From NCBI RefSeq assembly GCF_900177295.1, contig NZ_FWZX01000023.1, forward strand, positions 55,200 to 119,199: a stretch of 64,000 bases of DNA. Direction: 5' to 3'. The notes beneath the pieces were generated by a model that was not told the DNA's origin, made no database searches, and was given only the letters and a program-made list of their open reading frames with translations. Within the stretch, counting starts at the first letter, position 1. Every line of letters begins with the position of its first letter. Below, in pieces: positions 17,838-25,100 of the stretch. The translations under genes were made by a program, and so were the position numbers. This DNA comes from Tistlia consotensis USBA 355 (lineage in GTDB: Bacteria; Pseudomonadota; Alphaproteobacteria; Kiloniellales; DSM-21159).

Positions 17838-18479
17838 TCAGGGCGCCTTGGTCCGGTCGTGGCGCAGGCCGATGCCGTAGCGGGGCGCCGAGACGCCGTC
17901 CAGGAAGTGGAAGGGCCGCTCGTCGCTGCCGGCGAAGCCCGGCGCGCGCATCAGCAGCAGGCGGCCGGGGGCGATGCTGACCTCCTCGGCGCCGCTGCCG
18001 GCGCGATCGTCGCAGACGAACAGGCGGGCCCGGCCCGACAGGGTCAGCAGCACCACCAGCGAGCGGTAGCGCAGGTGATCGCGGTGCGGCGAGATGCCGC
18101 GCGAGCCGGCCGGGTAGCGCTGCACGGCGATGTCGTTGAGCGTCGGCGGCGCCAGCGGCGGCCGCTCGAGACGTCCCAGGGCCGCCGCGAGGTCGGCCTC
18201 CAGCTCGTCGGCGAAGCGCCGCAGCAGGCCGTCCTGCGGCACGTCCAGGGTGATCTCGAAATCCTGGAAGACCGTGCGCTCGGCCTCGCCGACCCGGGCC
18301 CGGGCCCGGCGGAACGGCAGGCGGGCCGCGGCGCGGCGCAGCCGCTCCAGCCGGCCGGGGGCGAGCCAGGGCAGGGAGACGGCGCCGCGCCCCGGACGGG
18401 CCAGCTCGTCGAGCGCGCAGGCCAGCAGGCCGCAGTCGGGCCGCGGCTCCGGTCTCTCGGGCAGGTCCAGGGTCTTCAT
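17838..18479 (-). CDS. 2-oxoglutarate/Fe(II)-dependent oxygenase-like protein
   Basis: A 213-residue protein with the signature of a double-stranded beta-helix 2OG-Fe(II) oxygenase. The putative iron ligands are the H-x-D of SPHRDH and the later histidine in RPFHFLDGV; the 2OG-binding arginine would be in RYGIGLRHD. The layout resembles AlkB-type or small dioxygenase families, but I cannot name the substrate. It has no signal peptide. It lies 65 bases after the XRE regulator and 40 bases before queA on the same strand, so it is probably in the queuosine transcription unit. A role in tRNA or nucleobase modification is a reasonable guess and not shown. Confidence 0.7.
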   Translation of the reverse strand: MKTLDLPERPEPRPDCGLLACALDELARPGRGAVSLPWLAPGRLERLRRAAARLPFRRARARVGEAERTVFQDFEITLDVPQDGLLRRFADELEADLAAALGRLERPPLAPPTLNDIAVQRYPAGSRGISPHRDHLRYRSLVVLLTLSGRARLFVCDDRAGSGAEEVSIAPGRLLLMRAPGFAGSDERPFHFLDGVSAPRYGIGLRHDRTKAP

Positions 18480-18544
18480 GGACCAGGGAAGATGGCCCTG
18501 GCCCGGCTCGTCGGAAAGGGCCTTCGCAGCGGCGCGCCGGCCGC

Positions 18545-18970
18545 TCAGGACGGGCCGAGCGACTTCACCAGGTCGATCAGCCGGCGTCGGACGTCCTGGT
18601 TGAGGATGCGGTGGTAGGCCCGCACCAGCACCAGGGTCTCGCGCTCCGCCATCAGCGTCGGCAGCTCCGGCCCGGCGGTCGCCGGACAGTCGAAGCGCTT
18701 GGCCTCGCCGTCCGGCATGTCCTCGAAGAAGTAGTCGACCGTCACGCCCAGCGCGCGCGCCAGCTCGTACAGCCGGCTCGCCACGATCCGGTTCGTGCCG
18801 CGCTCGTATTTCTGGACCTGCTGGAACGTGATGCCGATGATCCGGGCCAGTCGCTCCTGCGTCATGCCGACGCCGACCCGTCGCTGTCTCAACCGGCCGC
18901 CGACGTGAATGTCGACGGCGTGCGGTCCTTCCCGCTCCTGCTGAGCCGAATCGCTCTCCTGCGCGCCCAT
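18545..18970 (-). CDS. XRE-family transcriptional regulator
   Basis: A 141-residue DNA-binding protein with a Cro/CI-type helix-turn-helix at about residues 25-80. The segment GMTQERLARIIGITFQQVQKYERG followed by NRIVASRLYELARAL, with the first motif spanning residues 35-58, is typical of a group of small regulators common in alphaproteobacteria. The C-terminal part is helical and may mediate dimers. The ATG at 18970 and a GTG at 18982 (with GGGGGG a few bases upstream) are both possible starts. It heads the string of 2OG oxygenase, queA, tgt and queG, and diverges from DUF423-tusA. Two palindromes in the divergent spacer could be its operators. Confidence 0.83.
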   Translation of the reverse strand: MGAQESDSAQQEREGPHAVDIHVGGRLRQRRVGVGMTQERLARIIGITFQQVQKYERGTNRIVASRLYELARALGVTVDYFFEDMPDGEAKRFDCPATAGPELPTLMAERETLVLVRAYHRILNQDVRRRLIDLVKSLGPS

Positions 18971-19064
18971 TTGCCTAGACACGGTTGCCCCCCAATGCAG
19001 CTGCGTCCCACCCCATCCGGCGCCGGGCACCGCAGCGCCCGAATTCCCCCACGCCAAATGGTTG

Positions 19065-19085
19065 AAATTACCCTAGGCCTAATTT
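19065..19085. promoter_or_regulatory. Inverted repeat AAATTA-N9-TAATTT
   Basis: Perfect 6-bp AT-rich arms separated by nine bases, about 95 bases upstream of the XRE regulator start in an otherwise GC-rich region. Position and size suit an autoregulatory operator of the XRE protein. That is inference from location only. Confidence 0.4.
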
Positions 19086-19168
19086 GCCTCCGGGTAAAGC
19101 TCGTCGTTAATAAATGGGGCAACGTTTTCGCCCAGTTGCCGCCTCGGTAGGGGCGCCGTAAACGTCCT

Positions 19169-19193
19169 CGTGCATCTCGAATCGAGATGCACG
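19169..19193. promoter_or_regulatory. Long perfect palindrome, probable operator
   Basis: Two 12-bp arms, CGTGCATCTCGA and its exact complement, flank a single central base (25 bp in total). It lies 84 bases upstream of the DUF423 start and about 200 upstream of the XRE start. The ATCTCGA-N-TCGAGAT core looks like a site for a symmetric dimeric regulator such as a MarR-type protein. No T-run follows, so a terminator is unlikely. Confidence 0.55.
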
Positions 19194-19276
19194 TATCTGG
19201 TGTGTCGAGGCCTTCGGCCCTTGCTTTCGCCGGCCGCCCGGTTAGCTTGCTCGGCATCATGATCGAGGACGACGAG

Positions 19277-19666
19277 ATGCGCCCGGGCGGGCGCCCCTGG
19301 CTGGCCGTCGCCGCGGCGAGCGGGTTGCTGGCGGTCGCCTTCGGCGCGGTCGCCAGCCATGCCCTCGGCGGGCTGCCGGCCGAGCGGCTCGCCTGGATCG
19401 ATACCGCGCTGCGCTACCACATGCTGCACAGCGTTGCGCTGCTTGGCGTGGCCATCCTGGCGGAGCGGCGCCCCAGCCGCCTGCTCGCCGCCGCCGGGGT
19501 CGGCTTCCTCGCCGGCCTGCTGCTGTTCTCCGGCCTGCTCTACGCCATGGGGCTGGGGGCGCCGCGCTGGCTGGGGGCGGTCGTGCCGCTCGGCGGCCTG
19601 TCCTACATGGCCGGCTGGGCGGCCCTGCTGGTCTTCGCCCTGCGCCGCCGGAGGGGCGGCCGGTGA
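19277..19666 (+). CDS. DUF423 family membrane protein
   Basis: A 129-residue inner-membrane protein of the DUF423 family, function unknown. Four hydrophobic segments are visible, beginning with WLAVAAASGLLAVAFGAVA and followed by the family signature SHALGG, then IDTALRYHMLHSVALL. The ATG at 19277 is favoured because GAGG lies 8 bases upstream; upstream in-frame starts at 19187 and 19259 lack a binding site. Its stop overlaps the GTG start of tusA by 4 bases, so the two are coupled. Confidence 0.85.
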   Translation: MRPGGRPWLAVAAASGLLAVAFGAVASHALGGLPAERLAWIDTALRYHMLHSVALLGVAILAERRPSRLLAAAGVGFLAGLLLFSGLLYAMGLGAPRWLGAVVPLGGLSYMAGWAALLVFALRRRRGGR

Positions 19667-19890
19667 GCGAGCACCGCCTCGACGCCCGGGGCCTGAAGTG
19701 CCCGCTGCCGGTGCTCAAGGCGCGCAAGGCGCTGAAGCCGCTGGCGCCGGGCGAGACGCTCCTGGTCGAGGCGACCGACCCGAGCGCCGTCAGGGACTTC
19801 GCCAGCTTCTGCGAGACCACCGGCCACGAGCTGGTCGAGAGCGCGCAGGACGGCGAGCTCTACCGCTTCGTCATCCGCAAGACCGGCTGA
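19663..19890 (+). CDS. tusA: TusA/SirA-family sulfur carrier protein
   Basis: A 75-residue cytosolic protein of the TusA family. It has the active-site motif KCPLPVLKARKAL, in which the cysteine carries a persulfide passed on in tRNA thiolation or other sulfur transfer. The N-terminus RLDARGLKCP and the GHELVES region are typical. It begins with GTG inside the stop of DUF423. None of its usual Tus relay partners are in this window, so which sulfur pathway it serves is open. Confidence 0.9.
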   Translation: MSEHRLDARGLKCPLPVLKARKALKPLAPGETLLVEATDPSAVRDFASFCETTGHELVESAQDGELYRFVIRKTG

Positions 19891-19899
19891 GCCGGGCCG

Positions 19900-19922
19900 G
19901 CCGGCGCCGCGCAGGCGCCGGC
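19900..19922. terminator. GC-rich hairpin after tusA
   Basis: A 9-bp stem, GCCGGCGCC pairing with its complement around a 5-base loop (GCGCA), begins 10 bases after the tusA stop. There is no T-run, so it may only stabilise the mRNA end or help Rho-dependent termination. Confidence 0.35.
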
Positions 19923-19978
19923 AGCCGGTCCCCTGGCGCTCCCGGATCGACGCGGCAGGGAGTCGCTGGCCCGGATTC

Positions 19979-20008
19979 TTGACATGTGGCCGCGCGCCGG
20001 CGTACAAA
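19979..20008 (+). promoter_or_regulatory. Sigma-70 promoter, possibly giving a leaderless mRNA
   Basis: A perfect -35 box TTGACA (19979-19984) and a -10-like box TACAAA (20003-20008) are separated by 18 bases. Transcription would start near 20014-20015, exactly at the ATG of the amidase gene at 20014. No Shine-Dalgarno sequence precedes that ATG, which fits a leaderless transcript. Confidence 0.55.
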
Positions 20009-20013
20009 AATTC

Positions 20014-20805
20014 ATGGAAAGACGGTGGGTTATCGGCGGACTCTCCAGCAGCCTGTTAGCTCTCGGGCTGTTCGCCGCCTGCCCGATGCGCGTCGCTTCC
20101 GCCGCCTCCCGGCGCAGCCGCAAGCCGACGGTGGTGATCGATCCCGGCCATGGCGGCGTCGATCCGGGAGCGCTGGGACGCAACGGCCTCGAGGAGAAGG
20201 CCGTCGTCCTGGACATCGCCGAGCACTGCGCGACCGCGCTCGCGCTGCGCAGCGGCGCCTCCGTGCACCTGACGCGCCGCGAGGACGTCTTCCTGTCGCT
20301 CGAGGAGCGGGTCGCCATCGCCCGGAGGCACCAGGCCGACCTCTTCGTCTCGATCCATGCCGACTCGGCGCCGACGCCGGCGGCCCGCGGGCTGTCGGTC
20401 TACACCCTGTCGGGCGATGCGTCGGACAAGCTGGCCGCGTCCCTGGCGCGCCACGAGAACGCCGTCGACGCGGCCTACGGCGTCAAGCTGCGACAGTTCG
20501 ACGACGCCGTCGCCTCGATCCTCTTCGACCTGGCGCGCCGGGAAACGCTGAACCTCTCCCGCGCGGTGCAGCGGCGCCTGATCGGCGACCTCGCGAGCCG
20601 GATGCGGCTGCTCGACAATCCGGCCCGCCATGCCGACTTCGCGGTGCTGCGCTCCGCGGCGATTCCGGCCGTCCTGGTCGAGACCGGCTTCCTGTCCAAC
20701 CGTGCCGACGAGCTCGAGCTGCGATCCGGCCGCTACCGCCGCAAGATCGGCGCGACGCTCGCGACCTCGCTGTCCGACGCGCTCTCCGTCGTGCTGACCT
20801 CCTGA
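20014..20805 (+). CDS. N-acetylmuramoyl-L-alanine amidase (Amidase_3)
   Basis: A 263-residue periplasmic zinc amidase that cleaves the bond between muramic acid and the peptide in peptidoglycan. Residues 1-28 form a signal peptide (MERRWVIGGLSSSLLALGLF, cleaved near ASAAS). The catalytic domain shows VVIDPGHGGVDPGA (zinc histidine), the glutamate in NGLEEKAVVLDIA, VSIHADSAP (second histidine) and the glutamate in AVLVETGFLSN. An alternative start at 19984 lies inside the -35 box and is unlikely. Compared with AmiC it lacks an AMIN domain. It stands alone and convergent with dcd. Confidence 0.9.
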   Translation: MERRWVIGGLSSSLLALGLFAACPMRVASAASRRSRKPTVVIDPGHGGVDPGALGRNGLEEKAVVLDIAEHCATALALRSGASVHLTRREDVFLSLEERVAIARRHQADLFVSIHADSAPTPAARGLSVYTLSGDASDKLAASLARHENAVDAAYGVKLRQFDDAVASILFDLARRETLNLSRAVQRRLIGDLASRMRLLDNPARHADFAVLRSAAIPAVLVETGFLSNRADELELRSGRYRRKIGATLATSLSDALSVVLTS

Positions 20806-20820
20806 CGCTCGGCGCGTCCG

Positions 20821-21987
20821 CTACGCGCCCCAGGGCCTGAAGTGCTTCGAGAGGGTCAGCGACTGGGCGTGGTAGTGCGAGCCGATGCCGGCGCCGTAGA
20901 GCCGGTCCGGAGTCGCCGCCAGGCGGTGGTACTCCAGGCGACCGACCGGCTGGCCGTCCTGCAGCAGGAACGGCACCTCGTGCGAGCGCACCTCCAGGAC
21001 CGCGCGGGTCCCGACCTCCTTGTCCGGATCCCAGCCGAAGCCGGGATCGAAGAAGCCCGCGTAGTGCACCCGGAACTCGCCGATCTGGGTGTCGTAGGGC
21101 ACCATCTCGGCGGCGTAGTCCGGCGGGATGCGCACGGTCTCGCGCGAGGCCAGGATGTAGAACTCGTTGGGGTCGAGGATCAGCTCGCCCCGCGGGCTCG
21201 CAGCGATCGGGTCCCAGAACTCGGCCGGGTCGTAGTGGCCGATCCGCGAGAGGTCGATGACGTCGGCGTGGCGCTTGGCCTTGAAGCCGGCCAGCCGGTC
21301 CGGCCCCAGGCCGCCGAGGTCGACGGTGAAGACCAGGCCCTTGCGGATCTGCGCCGCCTCGGCCCCGGCGCCGGCGCCGCCCTCGCCGACCAGCCCGACC
21401 TCGCGGTGCAGGCGCTGCAGGGCGCTGTCGGCGACGCCGGGACGGCCGCGGCGGAAGCGCAGCTGGTTCAGGCGGACGCCGCTCCTCGCCAGCACCGAGA
21501 AGGCGTTCGGCGCGAGCTCGGCATAGAGCGGCCCCTCGTAGCCTGCCGGCACGACGTCGAACTGCTCGGCGCCGTCGACGATCAGGCGGGTGAAGAGGTT
21601 GAGCCGGCCGGTCGAGGACTTCGGGTTGGCGAGGCCCGAGACCTGCGATCCGAGCGCCAGGCGCTCCATCAGCGGCACGATGTAGACGCAGCCGACCTCG
21701 AGCAACGCGCCGCCGGTCAGGTCGACCTCGTGCATCGAGAACTGCTCGATGCGCTCGGCGACCGTGCGGCCACGGCCGGGCAGGAAGCTGGCGCGCAGGC
21801 GATGGGCCCTGGCGCCGAGTCGCAGGTCCAGGCTGGCGGGCTGCACCAGCTCGGCGAGATCGCCCGCGCCGCGGATCTCGCCGTCCGCGATCAGCTCGGC
21901 GATCGCCTGGCGCGGCAGGATGCCGCCGCGCGCGGCCGGTGCCGCCGCCTGCCGCTCGGCCTCGGCTGGTCCTGGCTTCGATCCCAT
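20821..21987 (-). CDS. dcd: 2'-deoxycytidine 5'-triphosphate deaminase, two-domain type
   Basis: A 388-residue enzyme of the dCTP deaminase/dUTPase superfamily. The length is about twice that of the E. coli enzyme because it has two related domains, an arrangement common in alphaproteobacteria. The N-terminal half has GILPRQAIAELIADGEI, PASLDLRLG and ANPKSSTGRLNLFTRLI; the C-terminal half has FYILASRETVRIPPDYAAEM and HYAGFFDPGFGWD. Its role is to supply dUTP for thymidylate synthesis. The ATG at 21987 precedes a weakly conserved alanine-rich 20-residue N-terminus, so a later start is possible. Single gene, convergent with the amidase. Confidence 0.85.
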   Translation of the reverse strand: MGSKPGPAEAERQAAAPAARGGILPRQAIAELIADGEIRGAGDLAELVQPASLDLRLGARAHRLRASFLPGRGRTVAERIEQFSMHEVDLTGGALLEVGCVYIVPLMERLALGSQVSGLANPKSSTGRLNLFTRLIVDGAEQFDVVPAGYEGPLYAELAPNAFSVLARSGVRLNQLRFRRGRPGVADSALQRLHREVGLVGEGGAGAGAEAAQIRKGLVFTVDLGGLGPDRLAGFKAKRHADVIDLSRIGHYDPAEFWDPIAASPRGELILDPNEFYILASRETVRIPPDYAAEMVPYDTQIGEFRVHYAGFFDPGFGWDPDKEVGTRAVLEVRSHEVPFLLQDGQPVGRLEYHRLAATPDRLYGAGIGSHYHAQSLTLSKHFRPWGA

Positions 21988-22082
21988 TGCCTCATCCCTT
22001 CACGGCCCGGTAGGTAGCAAGGTGCAACACGGGCGGCAAAGGGATTCGCCGCCACACGGTCCCGCACGACGGAGAAGACGGC

Positions 22083-22772
22083 ATGGCGCTCCACTACCAG
22101 ATCAGCCAGGACCTCCTGCTGGCCTTCCCGACACCGATGCTGAAGGCGCAGATGCCCGGCGCCGAGCAGGTCAACCCGGGCCTGCGCGAACTGATCCTGC
22201 AGCGCGAGCGCGACGATCCCGGCGTGCTGCGCTCGAACGTCGGCGGCTGGCATTCGCGCGACGACCTGCTCAACTGGCCCGGACGCGAGATCGAGGCCCT
22301 CAAGGGCTGGATCACCCACGGCGTCCAGCGCCTGACCGAGACGACCTACGGCGGCGACGCGCGCGGCCTGCGCTTCGACCTGGACGGCGACGCCTGGGCC
22401 AACGTCCTGCGCGACGGCGGCTACAACAAGCTGCACAACCACATCGGCTGTTCCTGGTCCGGCGTCTACTACGTCAGCCTGGGCGAGCGCCGGGCGGACG
22501 TGCCGGGCAACGGCCAGATCGAGTTCCTGGACCCGCGCTTCGGCGTCGACGCTGTCGAGCTGCCGGGCCGGCCGTTCGGCGGCAGCTACGTGATCGACCC
22601 GGAGCCGGGCATGCTGGTGATCTTTCCCAGCTGGCTCTACCACTACGTCAATCCCTTCCACGGCTCCGGCGAGCGCATCACCGTCGCCTTCAACATCCGC
22701 GTGCGCATGCTCGGCCAGCCCCAGGGACCCGGCCAGGGACCCGGCCAGGCCCCGGCGCCCGGCCCGCGCTAG
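22083..22772 (+). CDS. Putative 2OG-Fe(II) oxygenase (TIGR02466-like)
   Basis: A 229-residue protein resembling the TIGR02466 group of putative 2OG-Fe(II) oxygenases. The iron site is suggested by the two histidines of NKLHNHIGCSWSGVYYV, the histidine in LYHYVNPF, and a 2OG-binding arginine in ERITVAFN. Many relatives are found in marine bacteria and phages, with unknown substrates. The last 20 residues are a glycine/proline/glutamine repeat (GPGQ units) that adds little. GGAGAAG precedes the ATG. It stands alone between dcd (divergent) and the deacetylase-like gene. Confidence 0.8.
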   Translation: MALHYQISQDLLLAFPTPMLKAQMPGAEQVNPGLRELILQRERDDPGVLRSNVGGWHSRDDLLNWPGREIEALKGWITHGVQRLTETTYGGDARGLRFDLDGDAWANVLRDGGYNKLHNHIGCSWSGVYYVSLGERRADVPGNGQIEFLDPRFGVDAVELPGRPFGGSYVIDPEPGMLVIFPSWLYHYVNPFHGSGERITVAFNIRVRMLGQPQGPGQGPGQAPAPGPR

Positions 22773-22872
22773 CGCCGGCATGCGGCGGCGGGGCTTGGCT
22801 GAGGGCGCCGCGCTGGTCTAGGAAGGGGCTCGGGGCGCACAGCCCGGTGCCGCCCCGTGGGAGCCGACGTCC

Positions 22873-23805
22873 GTGAGTACCCTCCTCTTCACCCACCCGG
22901 CCTGCGGCCTGCACGATCCCGGCCACTTCCACCCGGAATCGCCGGCGCGCCTGAAGGCCGTGCTCGACGCGCTGTCGGCACCGGAGTTCGCCGCGCTGCA
23001 GTGGCGCGAGGCGCCGCAGGCGACGCGGGCGCAGCTGGAGCGGCTGCATCCGGCCGACTACGTCGACGCCGTGCTCGCCGCGATCCCCGCCGAGGGCCAT
23101 GCCGCGCTCGACGGCGACACCAGCGTCTCGCCCGGCTCCGGCGAGGCCGCCCTGCGCGCCGCCGGGGCGGTCTGCGCGGCGGTCGACGCCGTGATGGCCG
23201 GCGAGGCCGACAACGCCTTCTGCGCCGTGCGGCCGCCGGGCCATCACGCCGAGCCCGAGCGGGCGATGGGCTTCTGCCTGTTCTCCAACATCGCGCTCGG
23301 CGCGTTCCACGGCCGCGAGGCGCACCGGCTGCAGCGCATCGCCGTGGTCGATTTCGACGTGCATCACGGCAACGGCACCCAGGCGGCCTTCTGGGACGAC
23401 CAGGACCTGCTGTTCGCCTCGACGCACCAGATGCCGCTCTATCCGGGCACCGGCAGCGCGGCCGAGCGCGGCGCTCACAACAACGTGCTCAACGTGCCGC
23501 TTGCGCCAGGCAGCGGCTCCACGGTTTTTCGCCGGGCCATGGGCGAGCGCATCCTGCCGCGTCTCGCCGCCTTCGAGCCGCAGCTGATCCTGATCTCGGC
23601 GGGCTTCGACGCCCACAAGGGCGATCCCCTGGCCGGGCTCGCTTTCGAGGACGACGACTTCGCCTGGATCACCGGGGAGGTCTGCCGGATCGCCGACCAC
23701 GCCTGTCGAGGCCGGGTGGTATCGGCGCTCGAAGGCGGCTATGACCTGGACGCGCTGGCGAGCAGTGCCGCGGCCCACGTCCGCGCGCTGATGGCGGCGG
23801 CCTGA
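22873..23805 (+). CDS. Histone deacetylase family hydrolase
   Basis: A 310-residue zinc hydrolase of the bacterial histone-deacetylase/acetylpolyamine amidohydrolase family. Catalytic features are PPGHHAEPERAMGFC (tandem histidines), VVDFDVHHGNGTQ (zinc aspartate and histidine) and LISAGFDAHKGDPL (second zinc aspartate), ending with SALEGGYDL. Its substrate in this organism is unknown: acetylated polyamines, lysines or small amides are possible. It starts with GTG at 22873, preceded by GGGAG. Directly downstream on the same strand are xseB, ispA and dxs, an order often seen in alphaproteobacteria. Confidence 0.9.
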   Translation: MSTLLFTHPACGLHDPGHFHPESPARLKAVLDALSAPEFAALQWREAPQATRAQLERLHPADYVDAVLAAIPAEGHAALDGDTSVSPGSGEAALRAAGAVCAAVDAVMAGEADNAFCAVRPPGHHAEPERAMGFCLFSNIALGAFHGREAHRLQRIAVVDFDVHHGNGTQAAFWDDQDLLFASTHQMPLYPGTGSAAERGAHNNVLNVPLAPGSGSTVFRRAMGERILPRLAAFEPQLILISAGFDAHKGDPLAGLAFEDDDFAWITGEVCRIADHACRGRVVSALEGGYDLDALASSAAAHVRALMAAA

Positions 23806-23850
23806 CGGCGCGGGCGGTGCGGGCCGGGTCGGGGACGGGAAGAGCAAGGG

Positions 23851-24117
23851 GTGGACGAGGTCATGGCTGATGCGAACCAGGCGCCGCGCGAGGTCGCCGA
23901 GCTGTCCTTCGAGGAGGCGCTCGAGGAGCTGAAGCAGATCGTCGGTCGGCTCGAGCGCGGCGAGGGGCGGCTCGACGACGCCATCGAGGCCTACGAGCGC
24001 GGCGCCCGCCTGAAGGCGCACTGCGAGGCCAAGCTCAAGGAGGCGCAGGCCAAGATCGAGCGCATCGGCCTCGCCCCGGACGGCACGGCTCGCACCGAGC
24101 CCTTCGACAAGGAATAG
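23851..24117 (+). CDS. xseB: Exodeoxyribonuclease VII small subunit
   Basis: An 88-residue subunit of exodeoxyribonuclease VII, which degrades single-stranded DNA. It has the family pattern LSFEEALEELKQIVGRLERGE, spanning 22 residues, then LDDAIEAYERGARLKAHCEAKL, which form two helices of a coiled hairpin. The start may be GTG at 23851 or ATG at 23863 (four codons later). It lies 14 bases before ispA, the normal xseB-ispA-dxs order. The large subunit xseA is elsewhere. Confidence 0.92.
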   Translation: MDEVMADANQAPREVAELSFEEALEELKQIVGRLERGEGRLDDAIEAYERGARLKAHCEAKLKEAQAKIERIGLAPDGTARTEPFDKE

Positions 24118-24131
24118 GGGTTCCCAGGGGA

Positions 24132-25025
24132 ATGACGGAGGCCGAACTGAAGAAGGCGCTGGCGGAGGTCGCCGGCGCCGTCGAGACGATGCTCGCCGAG
24201 CTGATGCCGGACGCCGCCGGGCCGATCGGCCGGCTGCGCGCCGCCATGCGGCACGGCTCGCTGAACGGCGGCAAGCGGCTCAGGCCCTTCCTGCTGGTCG
24301 GCTCGGCCGACCTGTTCGGCGTGCCGCGGGAGCGCTCCCTGCGCGCCGGCGTCGCGCTGGAGATGGTGCACTGCTACTCGCTGGTCCACGACGACCTGCC
24401 GGCGATGGACGACTCCGACCTCAGGCGCGGCCAGCCGACGGTCCACAAGGCCTACGACGACGCGACGGCGGTGCTGGCCGGCGACGCCCTGCTGACCGAG
24501 GCTTTCGGCGTGCTCGCCGATCCGGCGACCCACCCCGACCCGGCCGTGCGCTGCCGGCTGGTCGCCGGGCTGGCGCGTGCCGCCGGCTCCGAGGGCATGG
24601 TCGGCGGCCAGGCGATCGACCTCTCGGCCGAGCGCCACGGCCTCGACCTCGCCGGCATCGAGCGGCTGCAGGCGCTCAAGACCGGCGCGCTGATCGCCTA
24701 TGCCTGCGAGGCCGGCGCCCTGCTCGGCGAGGCGTCGCCGGAGCAGACGGCCGCGCTGGTCGACTACGCCCGCCTGCTCGGCCTGGCCTTCCAGATCGTC
24801 GACGACCTGCTCGACGTCGAGGGCACGACCGAGGAACTCGGCAAGCCGGCGCAGCAGGACGCCGATCTCGGCAAGGCGACTTTCGTCGTCCATCTCGGGG
24901 TCGACGGGGCGCGCCGGCGGGCCGCGGAACTCGCCGACAAGGCGCGGTGCCGCCTTGATTCTTTCGGTGAGAATGCCGATGCTCTGCGCCGTACGATCGA
25001 TTTCGTGCTCGCGCGGCGGTCGTGA
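24132..25025 (+). CDS. ispA: Farnesyl diphosphate synthase
   Basis: A 297-residue prenyltransferase that condenses isopentenyl diphosphate with allylic diphosphates to make farnesyl diphosphate. The first aspartate-rich motif is VHDDLPAMDDSDLRRG and the second is FQIVDDLLDVEG. Other typical segments are NGGKRLRPFLL and MVGGQAIDL. Its product feeds quinone, hopanoid and undecaprenyl synthesis. It sits between xseB and dxs, so isoprenoid precursor supply and chain elongation are co-located. Confidence 0.95.
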   Translation: MTEAELKKALAEVAGAVETMLAELMPDAAGPIGRLRAAMRHGSLNGGKRLRPFLLVGSADLFGVPRERSLRAGVALEMVHCYSLVHDDLPAMDDSDLRRGQPTVHKAYDDATAVLAGDALLTEAFGVLADPATHPDPAVRCRLVAGLARAAGSEGMVGGQAIDLSAERHGLDLAGIERLQALKTGALIAYACEAGALLGEASPEQTAALVDYARLLGLAFQIVDDLLDVEGTTEELGKPAQQDADLGKATFVVHLGVDGARRRAAELADKARCRLDSFGENADALRRTIDFVLARRS

Positions 25026-25100
25026 CCTGGGACGCTCTGTCGCGCTTTCTGAGGGGTGCGCGCGGGGCCAACCTGTATTGGAACTTTACGGATAGGCGAT

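Larger units (their letters stand above)
18971..19276. other. Divergent intergenic region with two palindromes
   Basis: This 306-base spacer separates the XRE regulator (minus) from DUF423-tusA (plus). It contains no credible gene. It is less GC-rich than its surroundings around 19060-19135 and carries two palindromic sites, listed separately, at 19065-19085 and 19169-19193. The promoters of both transcription units should lie here, but I could not fix the -35 and -10 boxes with confidence. Confidence 0.6.
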
